From assembly GCA_003648815.1 (NCBI GenBank), contig QMPZ01000076.1, forward strand, positions 1 to 7,567: a stretch of 7,567 bases of DNA, in the 5' to 3' direction. The stretch comes from Candidatus Aerophobota bacterium. Its GTDB lineage: Bacteria > Aerophobota > Aerophobia > Aerophobales > B47-G16. The translations under genes and the position numbers were made by a program. The notes below the pieces were generated by a model, which was not told where the DNA came from, searched no databases, and worked only from the letters and a program-made list of their open reading frames with translations. Below, piece after piece: positions 7,474 to 7,567 of the stretch (position 1 is the first letter of the stretch; every line of letters begins with the position of its first letter).

Positions 7474-7567
7474 TTAACCTTCTTTAAGAGCCCATTTTTT
7501 GTGAAGTGTGGGAACGTCGTTAATTAGCCCTCTTGTATAAGGATGTTTTGGATGTATTATCACCTGC
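7474..7567 (-). CDS. Partial gene, C-terminal end of an Opp/Dpp-family ABC transporter ATP-binding protein
   Basis: The minus strand from the right edge has an open frame of 30 codons ending at TAA 7476-7474. It reads HPKHPYTRGLINDVPTLH near its start. HPYT(R/K)-x-L with a nearby S/D-x-P is the well-known C-terminal signature of oligopeptide/dipeptide transporter ATPases (OppD/OppF, DppD/DppF), just after the nucleotide-binding domain. The visible tail is short, so OppD and OppF types cannot be told apart. In Thermotogae, transporters of this family import beta-mannobiose, cellobiose and other oligosaccharides. The 17-base gap to the beta-mannosidase implies one operon and therefore a sugar substrate rather than peptides, which is inference. 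The rest of the transporter should lie beyond the right edge. Confidence 0.8.
   Translation of the reverse strand, partial: QVIIHPKHPYTRGLINDVPTLHKKWALKEG

Overview
The window is a bacterial carbohydrate-utilisation locus in which every supportable gene lies on the minus strand, so it reads from right to left. It suggests an anaerobic, probably thermophilic, bacterium. The reasons are that the proteins are rich in Lys, Glu and Arg, arginine is often written AGG or AGA, Shine-Dalgarno sites are near-perfect AGGAGG, and an Opp-type sugar/peptide importer sits with intracellular glycosidases, an arrangement known from Thermotogae and similar groups. The phylum cannot be fixed from this sequence.

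Right part (7567 to 2474) is one tight operon. It begins with the last 30 codons of an Opp/Dpp-family ABC transporter ATPase, running in from outside the window. After 17 bases comes a GH2 beta-mannosidase (813 aa), after 11 bases a GH1 beta-glycosidase (449 aa after start correction), and after 16 bases a uroporphyrinogen-decarboxylase-superfamily protein (387 aa after start correction). Each gap holds a Shine-Dalgarno site. None of the enzymes starts with a signal peptide, so the simplest model is import of short beta-linked manno- or gluco-oligosaccharides followed by cytoplasmic hydrolysis.

Left part (2473 to 1) begins with a 170-base intergenic region carrying a good sigma-70-type promoter (perfect TTGACA, 16-17 base spacer), a 12-base palindrome over the -10 box, and a heptamer direct repeat with a 20-base period just upstream. 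It drives a clan GH-D (GH36/melibiase-like) enzyme of 582 aa that has no N-terminal beta-sandwich domain. Sixty-four bases later a further gene starts with a strong ribosome site and runs off the left edge. Its 163 visible residues look like a beta-rich domain, perhaps the front of another glycoside hydrolase.

Taken together, the beta-mannosidase, beta-glycosidase and alpha-galactosidase-like enzyme fit degradation of galactomannan or glucomannan oligosaccharides. The least explained member is the UroD-like protein, which is clearly not a standard heme-synthesis HemE. I saw no RNA genes, insertion sequences, CRISPR arrays or convincing rho-independent terminators.
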